Part shown: in pieces, positions 1-6,195 of the stretch
How the letters are laid out: every line of letters starts with the position of its first letter
Numbering within the stretch: the first letter of the stretch is position 1
Source: Desulfobacteraceae bacterium UBA2771
Lineage (GTDB): Bacteria; Desulfobacterota; Desulfobacteria; Desulfobacterales; Desulfosarcinaceae
Direction of reading: 5' to 3'
Length of the DNA: 6,195 nt
Assembly: GCA_002352605.1 (NCBI GenBank)
Contig: DEIP01000084.1
Coordinates: forward strand, 1-6,195
Program-made: the position numbers and the translations under genes
Notes under the pieces: model-generated
What the model was told of the DNA's origin: nothing
What the model saw: only the letters and a program-made list of their open reading frames with translations
Database searches by the model: none

Positions 1-2988
1 GGTGCGTCGGCTTTCTATGCCGAGGGGGTCAGCGTTTATGATGGGATCACGACTGTCAATGCGGAATTCATTGACACCTTGATGGCCGATGCTGCTGCCT
101 GGATGGAAGCCCTGGATTTCCAGCACCGGTTGACTGGCGTTGACGCCGGTGACCTGCACATCTTACCGGAAATTGAAATCCGCTCGGACGCCGACCTTTC
201 GGTACAAGGAGCGATAGACTTCTCCCGATACACCGATGATTTGCCATACGGCACCCTGACCTTGCGAAGCGCCGGGAGTCTGGCCGTCAATAAAAACATC
301 ATCGATGCGCGCACCCCTGTCCTGACCCTGCGGGAAAAAACGGCCGCTCCTTCATGGGGACTCAACCTGGTGGCCGGTGCAGACCTTAAGAGCAGCGATA
401 TCCTTGCGGTCAACGCATCACCCGCAACGGATAACGGCCACCTCACTATTGGCGACGGTGTGCTGATCTATACGGAAAACGCGCCCATCCGGTTCGCTTC
501 GGCGGGCAATACAAAACTGGGCACGGCCGGCTCGCAGAATCCCATGACCATTACACAGATGGCTTACAACATCGGCTCATTCAGCGGTTCGATGTACGGC
601 CACACCGGTGGCGATATGATCATCAAGGACGGCGGCATCCAGACAACCACCGGAGATATCCGACTCTCGGTCGGCGGTGACCTGAACCTGGAAGCGGGAA
701 ATAAAAGTGGTGCCGTCCGTACCATCGGCGAGGCACCGGATCCCGAAAGCAACCCCGATCAATCACCCAGCTTTCTTTTGTTCTCTTTCTGGGAATACGC
801 CCATGGCGGCAGCATCACCCTGGACGTGGGCGGAGACATCGCTGGCCGAACGATGGGGGCTGATGCCTGGGATGCATCATCGTTTAACAGGATTTTCTAT
901 CACGCCGATTATCGCAATGGAGGAAGCAAGGGTATCGTCACCATGGCCGGCGGCGATATCGCCATCCATGCCGGCGGGGACATTGCCTGCGCGGCCGGCC
1001 TGTTCAAGGAGGGCGACCTTGATGTGGTCGCCGGCAATGACCTCAACGGCCGGTTCCTGATCGGTAATGGCTACGCCCGTCTGGAAACCTTTGAGAATTT
1101 CGGCATGCGGGAAGGTTTCGAAAATCAACCCATCGAAGCCTTCGACGCCCGGATCGAACTGGTGGCCCAGGGCGGCATCGGACTGGGCACGGTGCTCAAC
1201 CCCACCATCGCCAATCAAGATTACAACACCCTGTGGGATCTGGGCTACACGGAAAATACCGCCGTGGCCCTCGAGTCCGTTCGGGGGGACGTTATCCTGG
1301 CCGGTGAAACACGATTCTACTTGCAAACCCAAGAAAGCCTGAGGCAGCGAAGCCGCGTAATACCTGCTACGCTGACGATCGACGCGGCCAAGGATATTCT
1401 CCTGGAGAATTCTTTCTTCCTCGCTCCGGCGGCAACCGGCAACCTCATCTTGATGGCAGGAGGGGATATCCGCAGTAATTCAGATCTGCCGGATGGTTTT
1501 GGGATCAGTCACACCCTGGCCATGTCAGATGCGGATCCGTCGCTGGTCTATGGATCCGTCCCTTCGGATGCGGGTTATAAGCCGTTTTCCGTCATCACCA
1601 GTGGCTATGTACACACCGAATCGATCCTACACGGAAAGGATGTCACACCGGTGATCATCCACGCCGGTGGGGATGTCAGGAACCTGAGACTGTTTGTTCC
1701 CAAATCTTCGGAGGTGATTGCCGGGGGTGGTATCGCCGATATTTTTTACCATGCCCAAAACGTCCGGTTGGACGACGTTACCCTGATCTCCGCCGCCCAT
1801 GATATCCGCTTCAGTTCCGGCACCGGCACCACCTTCCAGGCCGGCATCGAAGTCGGCGGCCCGGGCAGCGTCATCGTAACTGCTGGAAATGGAATCGATC
1901 TGGGGACGACCGATGGGATCCGGGTGGTAGGCAACCTCTATAACTCAGTTCTGCCAACACCGGCCGAAGAAAATGGAGACCCCCCTATGAGACTGGCGGT
2001 TTATTCGGGCCTGGGGTTTGATTCGGCGGAAATCGCCGGCAGACTGGATGATACCGTGTGCTTCTTCACCGCTATCTGCGAGCAGGGCAAGGTGTACAGC
2101 GAATCCTTGGCCCAAGGCGATCCGGAAGCCGCCGCCCAAATCCTCGAGGAGATCAACCATGAGGTAATCGATCCCTATTTCGACGGTGTTGAAATTGAGC
2201 AGGGCGACCTCGACATGGTCAATTCCCAGATTTACAGCAGCGGCAATGCAGGGGACATCTACATTGTCGCCGCCGGCGAGATCAATGTGGGCAAGTCCAG
2301 CCTTCGGCCAACCAGCGACCAGGGAGATAACTCCGGAATTTACACGACTGCGGGCGGAAGCATAGATGTATTCGTGAACGATGATCTGAACGTCAACGAG
2401 TCGCGCATGATGACCTTCGGCGGCGGCGACATCACCGCCTGGACCCAGGAGGGCAACATCAATGCGGGACGGGGCTCGAAAACGGCCATCAGTGTGGCCA
2501 GGGCAACGGTTGACAGATCGGGCGATGAACCCAAAATCGTATTCACGCCGCCGGCGGTGGGCAGCGGCGTCCGGGCACTGACCTTCGATCCGGACGGCCT
2601 GGAAGGCCCCGAAGTGCAGCCCGAACCCGGTGACATCTACCTCTTTGCCCCCACAGGGGAGATCGATGCCGGCGAGGCCGGTATCGCCGGCAAGAATATT
2701 ATTCTGGCGGCCACCCAGGTCGTCAACGTCCAGAATATCGAAGTGGGGGGAGCGTCCGTGGGGGTTCCGGATGCCTCGGCATCCGTCGGCAGCCTGGGAG
2801 CCCTGGCCGGGGCCGGCACCGTCACCGAAACCAGCAAGATCGCCGAGGAACAGGCGGGTTTGGCCGGCGCCAGGGAGCGTTTTTCCTCATACGTGGCCGA
2901 CCTGACCGATACCCTCGTGCCCAAGTGGGTGGCGGTGGAGGTGGTCGGCTTCGGAGAATCGATGGGCGAAGACGAAGACGAGGATTAA
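1..2988 (+). CDS. Filamentous-haemagglutinin-like (DUF3739-type) giant exoprotein, 5' partial
   Basis: The frame is open from base 1 to the TAA at 2986-2988, so the gene starts upstream; the ATG at 82 is only an internal methionine. The visible 995 residues (numbered from base 1) are rich in Gly, Asp, Ile and Val. They carry recurring beta-helix-type turns such as GGDI, GGDL and AGND, for example at bases 607-700, 805-850, 931-1050, 1440-1480, 1645-1700 and 2410-2440. From about residue 735 the sequence matches what I remember of the DUF3739 C-terminal block of two-partner-secretion exoproteins: a GDL...SQI element, VNESRMMT (798-805), GGGDITAW (807-814), NINAGRGSKTA, and GDIYLFAPTGEIDAGEAGI (877-895). 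The protein ends with VEVVGFGE and an acidic GEDEDED tail. A helical, non-repetitive insert at about residues 680-730 holds Cys687 and Cys693. The secretion (TPS) domain and signal peptide must lie upstream. The likely role is a secreted or surface adhesin; its ligand is unknown. There is no C-terminal membrane helix, so it does not look like an exosortase substrate. Confidence 0.85.
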   Translation, partial: GASAFYAEGVSVYDGITTVNAEFIDTLMADAAAWMEALDFQHRLTGVDAGDLHILPEIEIRSDADLSVQGAIDFSRYTDDLPYGTLTLRSAGSLAVNKNIIDARTPVLTLREKTAAPSWGLNLVAGADLKSSDILAVNASPATDNGHLTIGDGVLIYTENAPIRFASAGNTKLGTAGSQNPMTITQMAYNIGSFSGSMYGHTGGDMIIKDGGIQTTTGDIRLSVGGDLNLEAGNKSGAVRTIGEAPDPESNPDQSPSFLLFSFWEYAHGGSITLDVGGDIAGRTMGADAWDASSFNRIFYHADYRNGGSKGIVTMAGGDIAIHAGGDIACAAGLFKEGDLDVVAGNDLNGRFLIGNGYARLETFENFGMREGFENQPIEAFDARIELVAQGGIGLGTVLNPTIANQDYNTLWDLGYTENTAVALESVRGDVILAGETRFYLQTQESLRQRSRVIPATLTIDAAKDILLENSFFLAPAATGNLILMAGGDIRSNSDLPDGFGISHTLAMSDADPSLVYGSVPSDAGYKPFSVITSGYVHTESILHGKDVTPVIIHAGGDVRNLRLFVPKSSEVIAGGGIADIFYHAQNVRLDDVTLISAAHDIRFSSGTGTTFQAGIEVGGPGSVIVTAGNGIDLGTTDGIRVVGNLYNSVLPTPAEENGDPPMRLAVYSGLGFDSAEIAGRLDDTVCFFTAICEQGKVYSESLAQGDPEAAAQILEEINHEVIDPYFDGVEIEQGDLDMVNSQIYSSGNAGDIYIVAAGEINVGKSSLRPTSDQGDNSGIYTTAGGSIDVFVNDDLNVNESRMMTFGGGDITAWTQEGNINAGRGSKTAISVARATVDRSGDEPKIVFTPPAVGSGVRALTFDPDGLEGPEVQPEPGDIYLFAPTGEIDAGEAGIAGKNIILAATQVVNVQNIEVGGASVGVPDASASVGSLGALAGAGTVTETSKIAEEQAGLAGARERFSSYVADLTDTLVPKWVAVEVVGFGESMGEDEDED

Positions 2989-3045
2989 TCTTCGGCAGGT
3001 ATTTGGTTTGACCCGTTTCATCGGCCCTTAAAGAAGCCCTTCACC

Positions 3046-3081
3046 CCGTCCCTCTCTCCTTGAGGGAAGACGGCCCCTTTT
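3046..3081 (+). terminator. Bulged stem-loop after the exoprotein gene, possible weak terminator
   Basis: CCGTC (3046-3050) pairs with GACGG (3069-3073), and CCTC (3051-3054) pairs with GAGG (3062-3065). This leaves a 7-base loop and a 3-base bulge (3066-3068). Four C and then four T follow, so the T-run is short and set back from the stem. It could attenuate transcription between the exoprotein and the ExbB-like gene. It could equally be a degenerate copy of the CCCTCTCC-type palindromes common in proteobacterial spacers. It lies only 58 bases after the stop codon, and the downstream gene has no clear promoter of its own, so partial read-through is plausible. Confidence 0.35.
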
Positions 3082-3093
3082 CCATCAGATTTC

Positions 3094-3098
3094 GGAGG
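3094..3098 (+). promoter_or_regulatory. Shine-Dalgarno GGAGG that selects the GTG start at 3104
   Basis: GGAGG ends 5 bases before GTG at 3104. The next in-frame start, ATG at 3116, would be 17 bases from it, which is too far. The GTG start also keeps the basic Arg-Ile-Lys residues expected at the head of a signal peptide. Confidence 0.8.
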
Positions 3099-3103
3099 TA
3101 ATA

Positions 3104-4906
3104 GTGAGAATCAAAATGTTTTTTACTGTTCACGCAGTGACGTTGATTGCCGTCGCCATTCTCTTTTCTCCCGGTCATTCATGGGCCGAAGAGAGCTGGT
3201 GGAACGACGGCTGGCAATACCGAAAGAAGATCGGCTTCAACACGACGGAAACCGGTGCGGATATCAAGGAAAACCTCGGCGATATGACCGTACTGATACG
3301 GCTCCATAGCGGAAACTTCAATTTTACCAATGCCCGTGAAGACGGCGGTGATATCCGTTTCGTGGCCGCCAACGACCTCACCTTGCTAAAGCACCATATC
3401 GAGAAAATCGATTTCCTGGATGAAATCGCCCTGGTGTGGGTCAAGGTGCCGCGTATCGCCGGCGACACGGACCAGGGTTTTATCAACATGTATTACGGCA
3501 ACGAAGCGGCCCTGGGTGGCCAGGATGCCGGGGGAACCTACGGCATGGACCAGGTCGCCGCCTTTCACCTGGGGGAGGTGGAAGGCCCACCCAAGGATGC
3601 ATCGGCAAGCAACAACCACATCGAGACCTTTTTCGGGGGCCAGGGGCTTCCCGGCGTAATCGGTAATGGCGTTACCCTCAACGGTGCCGGTGACCGAATT
3701 GTGGTTCCCGAGACCCCGTCTTTGGATTTTTCCGCCGGCTTCAGCCTTTCCGCCTGGGCGCGGATCAATTATACCCAGACCGACGCCTGGTTATTCTCCA
3801 GGCGGAATGAATCGGGATCGCTGGTGGTGGGCATCGACGGCACCAAAATTTACACTGTCATCGGCGATGCCGACGGCCGGACATGGGCTACCGAAAAGAG
3901 CACGGACCTTCCGGTGGGTTCCTGGCATCTAATTACCGTCACCGGCAGCCCCGGCAACCGGTTGAGCGTATACCTGGACGGCATGGAGATGACCTGGGTC
4001 AACCTGGCCGGGAGCCTGCCACCGCTGTCCGGTGACTTGATTGTTGGTGACGGGGCCGACGGCGGTCACAGTTTCATCGGTGATGTTGACGAGATTGGTA
4101 TTTATAACCAGCCATTATCCGGTGACCGCATCCGGGCCGCCCATGCCGCGCAGGGGGACGGGGATCTGTTCTTCACCTTCGGCACAGAGCTCATGGGCGG
4201 CGGCGGCGGCGGGTTACCCATTTTTTATCTGGGCGGCATAATAAGGAATATCACCCTGGACGGGCTGTTCGTCATCCTCCTGTTGATGCTTCTTTCCGCG
4301 GCCAGTTGGTTTGTTTTTATATGGAAAACGACTGTTCTCGTAATGGCCGGTCGCGAGAACGAAGCCTTTCTCTCCGCCTTTCAATCCGCCGACAACCCGT
4401 TATCCATCGAAATTGATGAAGATGAAATGCAAAATTCCAACCTGTACCGTATCCATCGGGCCGGTTGTAAGGCGATTGACGGTGGACCTCACTGCGAGAA
4501 CGAGAGCAATCGGCCGTCGATCCGGATGTTCCGGCAAACGCTGAAAACCCTGCGTACGGAGTTGGAAAAAAACTTCATCAACGAAACCAAAGGGCTCAAC
4601 GGCAATTTGACCGTATTGACCATGGCGATCTCCGGTGGACCGTTTCTGGGACTGCTCGGGACCGTGTGGGGGGTCATGAACACCTTTGCCGCCATGGCCG
4701 CAGCCGGCGAGGCGAATATCATGGCCATTGCCCCCGGTGTGGCGTCGGCCCTTTCCACGACGGTCGTCGGACTCATCGTGGCCATTCCCGCACTTTTCGG
4801 ATACAATTTTCTCACCAGCCGCATCAAGGACATCACCGCCGACATCGCCATCTTCATTGACGATTTCGCCCTCAAGGTAGAAAACGGAAATGGAGAAGCA
4901 ATATGA
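3104..4906 (+). CDS. DUF2341-LamG-ExbB/TolQ fusion: proton-channel subunit with a large periplasmic sensor or binding domain
   Basis: This is a 600-residue protein read from a GTG start. Residues 1-28 are a signal peptide (basic head, hydrophobic core, SWA before the cut). Residues about 32-137 resemble DUF2341 (WNDGWQYRKKI, then DGGDIRFV, VWVKVP and MYYGN). Residues about 145-358 look like a LamG/concanavalin-A-type beta sandwich (FSLSAWARI, GSWHLITVT, LSVYLDG, FIGDVDEIGIYNQPLS). A six-glycine linker (365-370) precedes transmembrane helix 1 (about 385-407). A cytoplasmic loop (about 408-500) follows, then helices 2 and 3 (about 502-527 and 541-567) with the ExbB/TolQ signatures GPFLGLLGTVWGVM and IAPGVASAL...VGLIVAIPA. 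ExbB proteins form a pentameric inner-membrane channel around an ExbD dimer and convert proton flow into motion. The stop codon overlaps the start of the ExbD-like gene, so the two are surely co-translated. The ligand of the periplasmic part is unknown. The architecture resembles what I remember of ExbB2 in the P. aeruginosa pdtA region. Confidence 0.9.
   Translation: MRIKMFFTVHAVTLIAVAILFSPGHSWAEESWWNDGWQYRKKIGFNTTETGADIKENLGDMTVLIRLHSGNFNFTNAREDGGDIRFVAANDLTLLKHHIEKIDFLDEIALVWVKVPRIAGDTDQGFINMYYGNEAALGGQDAGGTYGMDQVAAFHLGEVEGPPKDASASNNHIETFFGGQGLPGVIGNGVTLNGAGDRIVVPETPSLDFSAGFSLSAWARINYTQTDAWLFSRRNESGSLVVGIDGTKIYTVIGDADGRTWATEKSTDLPVGSWHLITVTGSPGNRLSVYLDGMEMTWVNLAGSLPPLSGDLIVGDGADGGHSFIGDVDEIGIYNQPLSGDRIRAAHAAQGDGDLFFTFGTELMGGGGGGLPIFYLGGIIRNITLDGLFVILLLMLLSAASWFVFIWKTTVLVMAGRENEAFLSAFQSADNPLSIEIDEDEMQNSNLYRIHRAGCKAIDGGPHCENESNRPSIRMFRQTLKTLRTELEKNFINETKGLNGNLTVLTMAISGGPFLGLLGTVWGVMNTFAAMAAAGEANIMAIAPGVASALSTTVVGLIVAIPALFGYNFLTSRIKDITADIAIFIDDFALKVENGNGEAI
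4196..4213 (+). repeat. GGC triplet run coding a hexaglycine linker
   Basis: Five GGC codons and one GGG encode residues 365-370 of the ExbB fusion. They sit between the LamG-like domain and the first membrane helix. A triplet run can change length without breaking the frame, so the linker length may vary between strains. Confidence 0.7.
4892..4897 (+). promoter_or_regulatory. Ribosome binding site and ATGA overlap for the ExbD-like gene
   Basis: GGAGAA lies inside the end of the ExbB-fusion reading frame, 5 bases before ATG at 4903. That ATG shares ATGA with the upstream stop (4904-4906), which implies translational coupling of the two channel subunits. Confidence 0.7.
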
Positions 4907-5310
4907 GACGAAACCTGTTCGAAATGAAGGGTTTTGACGAAATCAACATTACTCCTTTGCTGGACCTGGCCTGGACCCTGCTGGTGGTGTTCATCATCGC
5001 GGTCACCGCATCGGTGCAGGGAATCAAGGTCAACCTGCCAAAGGCCGGCAACACCCCCAGCCTGGTCAAACCCAAGACCAAGGCCGTCACCATCCACGCC
5101 AACGGCCAGCTCTACCTGGATGCCTATCCGGTGACCCTCGCCGAACTGGATACCCGCCTGCGCCAATACAAGGCGGTGGATCCTGATTTTCCAGTGGTCA
5201 TCAAGGGAGATGCCAAAATCTACTACGAAAAGGTGGTGGAGATACTGGACCTGATGCAGGAACTGGAAATCACCCAGATGGGGTTGGTCACCCAGAAGCT
5301 GGTGAAGTAA
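4903..5310 (+). CDS. exbD: ExbD/TolR-like proton-channel partner
   Basis: The protein has 135 residues, close to the roughly 140 usual for ExbD. It has a short cytoplasmic head, one membrane helix (about 18-38) and a periplasmic domain. The signature INITPLLDLAWTLLVVFI contains Asp21, the equivalent of the essential membrane aspartate of E. coli ExbD (Asp25). KVNLPKA follows the helix, as in ExbD. The periplasmic part has the usual features: VTIHANGQLYLD, VVIKGDAKIYYEKVVEILDLMQ, and MGLVTQK near the end. It should form the dimer inside the ExbB pentamer made from the overlapping upstream gene. No TonB or TolA gene follows, so what this motor pulls or pushes cannot be read from the window. Confidence in the family is very high; the specific role is an inference. 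Confidence 0.95.
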   Translation: MRRNLFEMKGFDEINITPLLDLAWTLLVVFIIAVTASVQGIKVNLPKAGNTPSLVKPKTKAVTIHANGQLYLDAYPVTLAELDTRLRQYKAVDPDFPVVIKGDAKIYYEKVVEILDLMQELEITQMGLVTQKLVK

Positions 5311-5330
5311 AAGGACAGAAGCCGGAGGTC

Positions 5331-5374
5331 TAAGGTCGGAAAGCCCAAAGACTTAGGGCCGAAAGCTCAAAGCT
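5331..5374 (+). repeat. Imperfect 22-base tandem repeat, two units
   Basis: Unit 1 (5331-5352) and unit 2 (5353-5374) match at 16 of 22 positions and share GAAAGC and CAAAG cores. The tract fills most of the 69-base gap between the ExbD-like gene and the exosortase gene. A partial third unit may precede it (about 5318-5330). It looks like a minisatellite-type spacer element rather than a promoter, and it brings no good ribosome binding site to the ATG at 5380. Confidence 0.5.
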
Positions 5375-5379
5375 AACAG

Positions 5380-6195
5380 ATGGACGACCGCCGGCTGGTA
5401 GCAGGGTTTAACGAGCACGTGCGTGCAAAACGGGTAAAAGCGATCAGGAGGGCTGAACGGTCGGCGTCGAAGGTTGCAGCGCGTCAGGTAGCCAGGCAGC
5501 AATCGTTGTTGCTTTCGTTCACCCGCAAATTCCTGTTGGCAGCCGCGCTTGGGATTCTTGCCATCAGTCTTATTCCCGAAGCCTGGTTTGAACCGCTCAA
5601 TCGCCTCACCGCCCTTCTGGTCGGAGATCTGATTCAACTGCTGGGGCTGAAACCGGTGGTCCAGGGTGCATATATCAGCACCGGCGGTTTCAGCGTCAAT
5701 GTCATCGCCGAATGTTCAGCCGTTCAACTCATGATCCTGTATGCCGCCTTCATTGTTGCCTTTCCAGCCACCCGTTCTGAACAATGGATCGGACTGGGAG
5801 CTGGCACGGCCCTGTTGTTCACCGTAAATATAGCCCGGATTGCAACGATAATCCTGATCGGCTGGAAATCCCCCGCCTGGTTCGAACCGGCCCATGTCTA
5901 CTTCGGCCAATTGGGTATGCTGCTGGCAACCGTTGCCATCTGCTTGTTGTGGTGTCACTGGATATCCAATGCGGATCGGATAGACGGCCCAGCCGGTTTT
6001 TGCTTACGCTTTTTAATCTTCTCCAGCCTACCGTTTATTTTCTGGATTCATCTGAACAGGCTGTATATCAGTGCCATAGATGCCCTGATTGATTGGATCT
6101 TCAGACTGAATTCCCTACAGCTGGTGATACCGCGGACCCACGATCTCTACTATCAGACCTTCAGCCTGATCGCTCTGGGCGGTATGCTGATGGCG
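5380..6195 (+). CDS. Exosortase/archaeosortase family protein with C-terminal membrane extension, 3' partial
   Basis: The frame is open for 272 codons to the right edge with no stop. Exosortases are multi-pass inner-membrane cysteine transpeptidases that cut C-terminal sorting signals. The catalytic set is visible: Cys112 in AECSAV, Arg153 in NIARI, and His172 in AHVYFGQ. Membrane helices are likely at about 49-66, 108-130, 134-161 and 176-195. The short core, without the long N-terminal multi-helix part of EpsH-type enzymes, recalls exosortase H (XrtH), but I cannot assign the subtype firmly. Two features are odd. The 42-residue head is very basic and rich in Arg, Lys and Ala. After the core come another helix (208-226), a loop with LNRLYISAIDALIDWIF, and the start of a further helix (from about 259). 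This extension may be a fused XrtH-associated membrane protein or simply a longer family form. The start at ATG 5380 is the first in frame after the upstream gene but has only a weak ribosome site, so a later start is possible. It is probably in the same operon, 69 bases after the ExbD-like gene. Confidence 0.88.
   Translation, partial: MDDRRLVAGFNEHVRAKRVKAIRRAERSASKVAARQVARQQSLLLSFTRKFLLAAALGILAISLIPEAWFEPLNRLTALLVGDLIQLLGLKPVVQGAYISTGGFSVNVIAECSAVQLMILYAAFIVAFPATRSEQWIGLGAGTALLFTVNIARIATIILIGWKSPAWFEPAHVYFGQLGMLLATVAICLLWCHWISNADRIDGPAGFCLRFLIFSSLPFIFWIHLNRLYISAIDALIDWIFRLNSLQLVIPRTHDLYYQTFSLIALGGMLMA

Noticed and set aside
82..84. ATG as the true start of the exoprotein
   Set aside because: The frame is open back to base 1 with the same protein style, there is no ribosome site, and no signal peptide or secretion domain follows.
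877..1332. 151-codon open frame on the - strand inside the exoprotein gene
   Set aside because: It is antisense to a repetitive GC-rich coding frame; such shadows are expected and no start signal or motif supports it.
2820..2988. C-terminal exosortase sorting signal on the exoprotein
   Set aside because: There is no Pro-Glu-Pro or other motif, no hydrophobic helix and no basic end; the protein ends in an acidic run.
3008..3033. TTGACC followed by TTAAAG as a possible promoter for the ExbB fusion
   Set aside because: The spacing is 14 bases and the -10 match is poor.
4489..5166. 225-codon open frame on the - strand across the ExbB/ExbD junction
   Set aside because: It lies opposite two clearly conserved genes, and its translation shows no recognisable family or plausible composition.
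5784..6092. 102-codon + strand frame inside the exosortase gene
   Set aside because: It overlaps the catalytic Arg and His region in another frame; the exosortase frame has the conserved motifs and this one does not.

Overview
The window is a compact, same-strand stretch of an envelope-biogenesis locus with four protein-coding genes, all on the + strand. The first gene is cut by the left edge and the last by the right edge. The moderately high GC content, the proteins and the short minisatellite-like spacer suggest a Gram-negative proteobacterium or Desulfobacterota-type sulfate reducer. The taxon is an inference from style, because no marker gene is present.

Region 1 (1-2988) is the C-terminal 995 residues of a very large filamentous-haemagglutinin-like exoprotein. 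It is built of beta-helix-type 'GGDI' repeats and ends in a block that matches, from memory, the DUF3739 family of two-partner-secretion (TpsA) exoproteins. Region 2 (2989-3103) is a 115-base spacer with a stem-loop and a strong Shine-Dalgarno for the next gene. Region 3 (3104-4906) encodes a three-part membrane protein: signal peptide, DUF2341-like and LamG/concanavalin-A-like periplasmic domains, then an ExbB/TolQ-type channel. It overlaps by 4 bases (ATGA) an ExbD-like gene (4903-5310). Region 4 (5311-5379) is a short spacer made largely of an imperfect 22-base tandem repeat. Region 5 (5380-6195, open at the right edge) encodes an exosortase/archaeosortase-family transpeptidase with its Cys, Arg and His visible, plus an extra membrane segment after the catalytic core.

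Working model: the exoprotein is secreted through an outer-membrane TpsB partner that is not in the window. The ExbB-fusion/ExbD pair uses the proton gradient to do work in the periplasm, perhaps on the exoprotein or its transporter. The same general combination (DUF3739 TpsA, TpsB, ExbB2, ExbD2) is remembered from the Pseudomonas aeruginosa pdtA/PUMA3 locus. The exosortase directly downstream is the unexpected component. It suggests that a surface-anchoring step has been joined to the secretion module, although no sorting-signal substrate is visible here. No RNA gene, insertion sequence or CRISPR array was seen.
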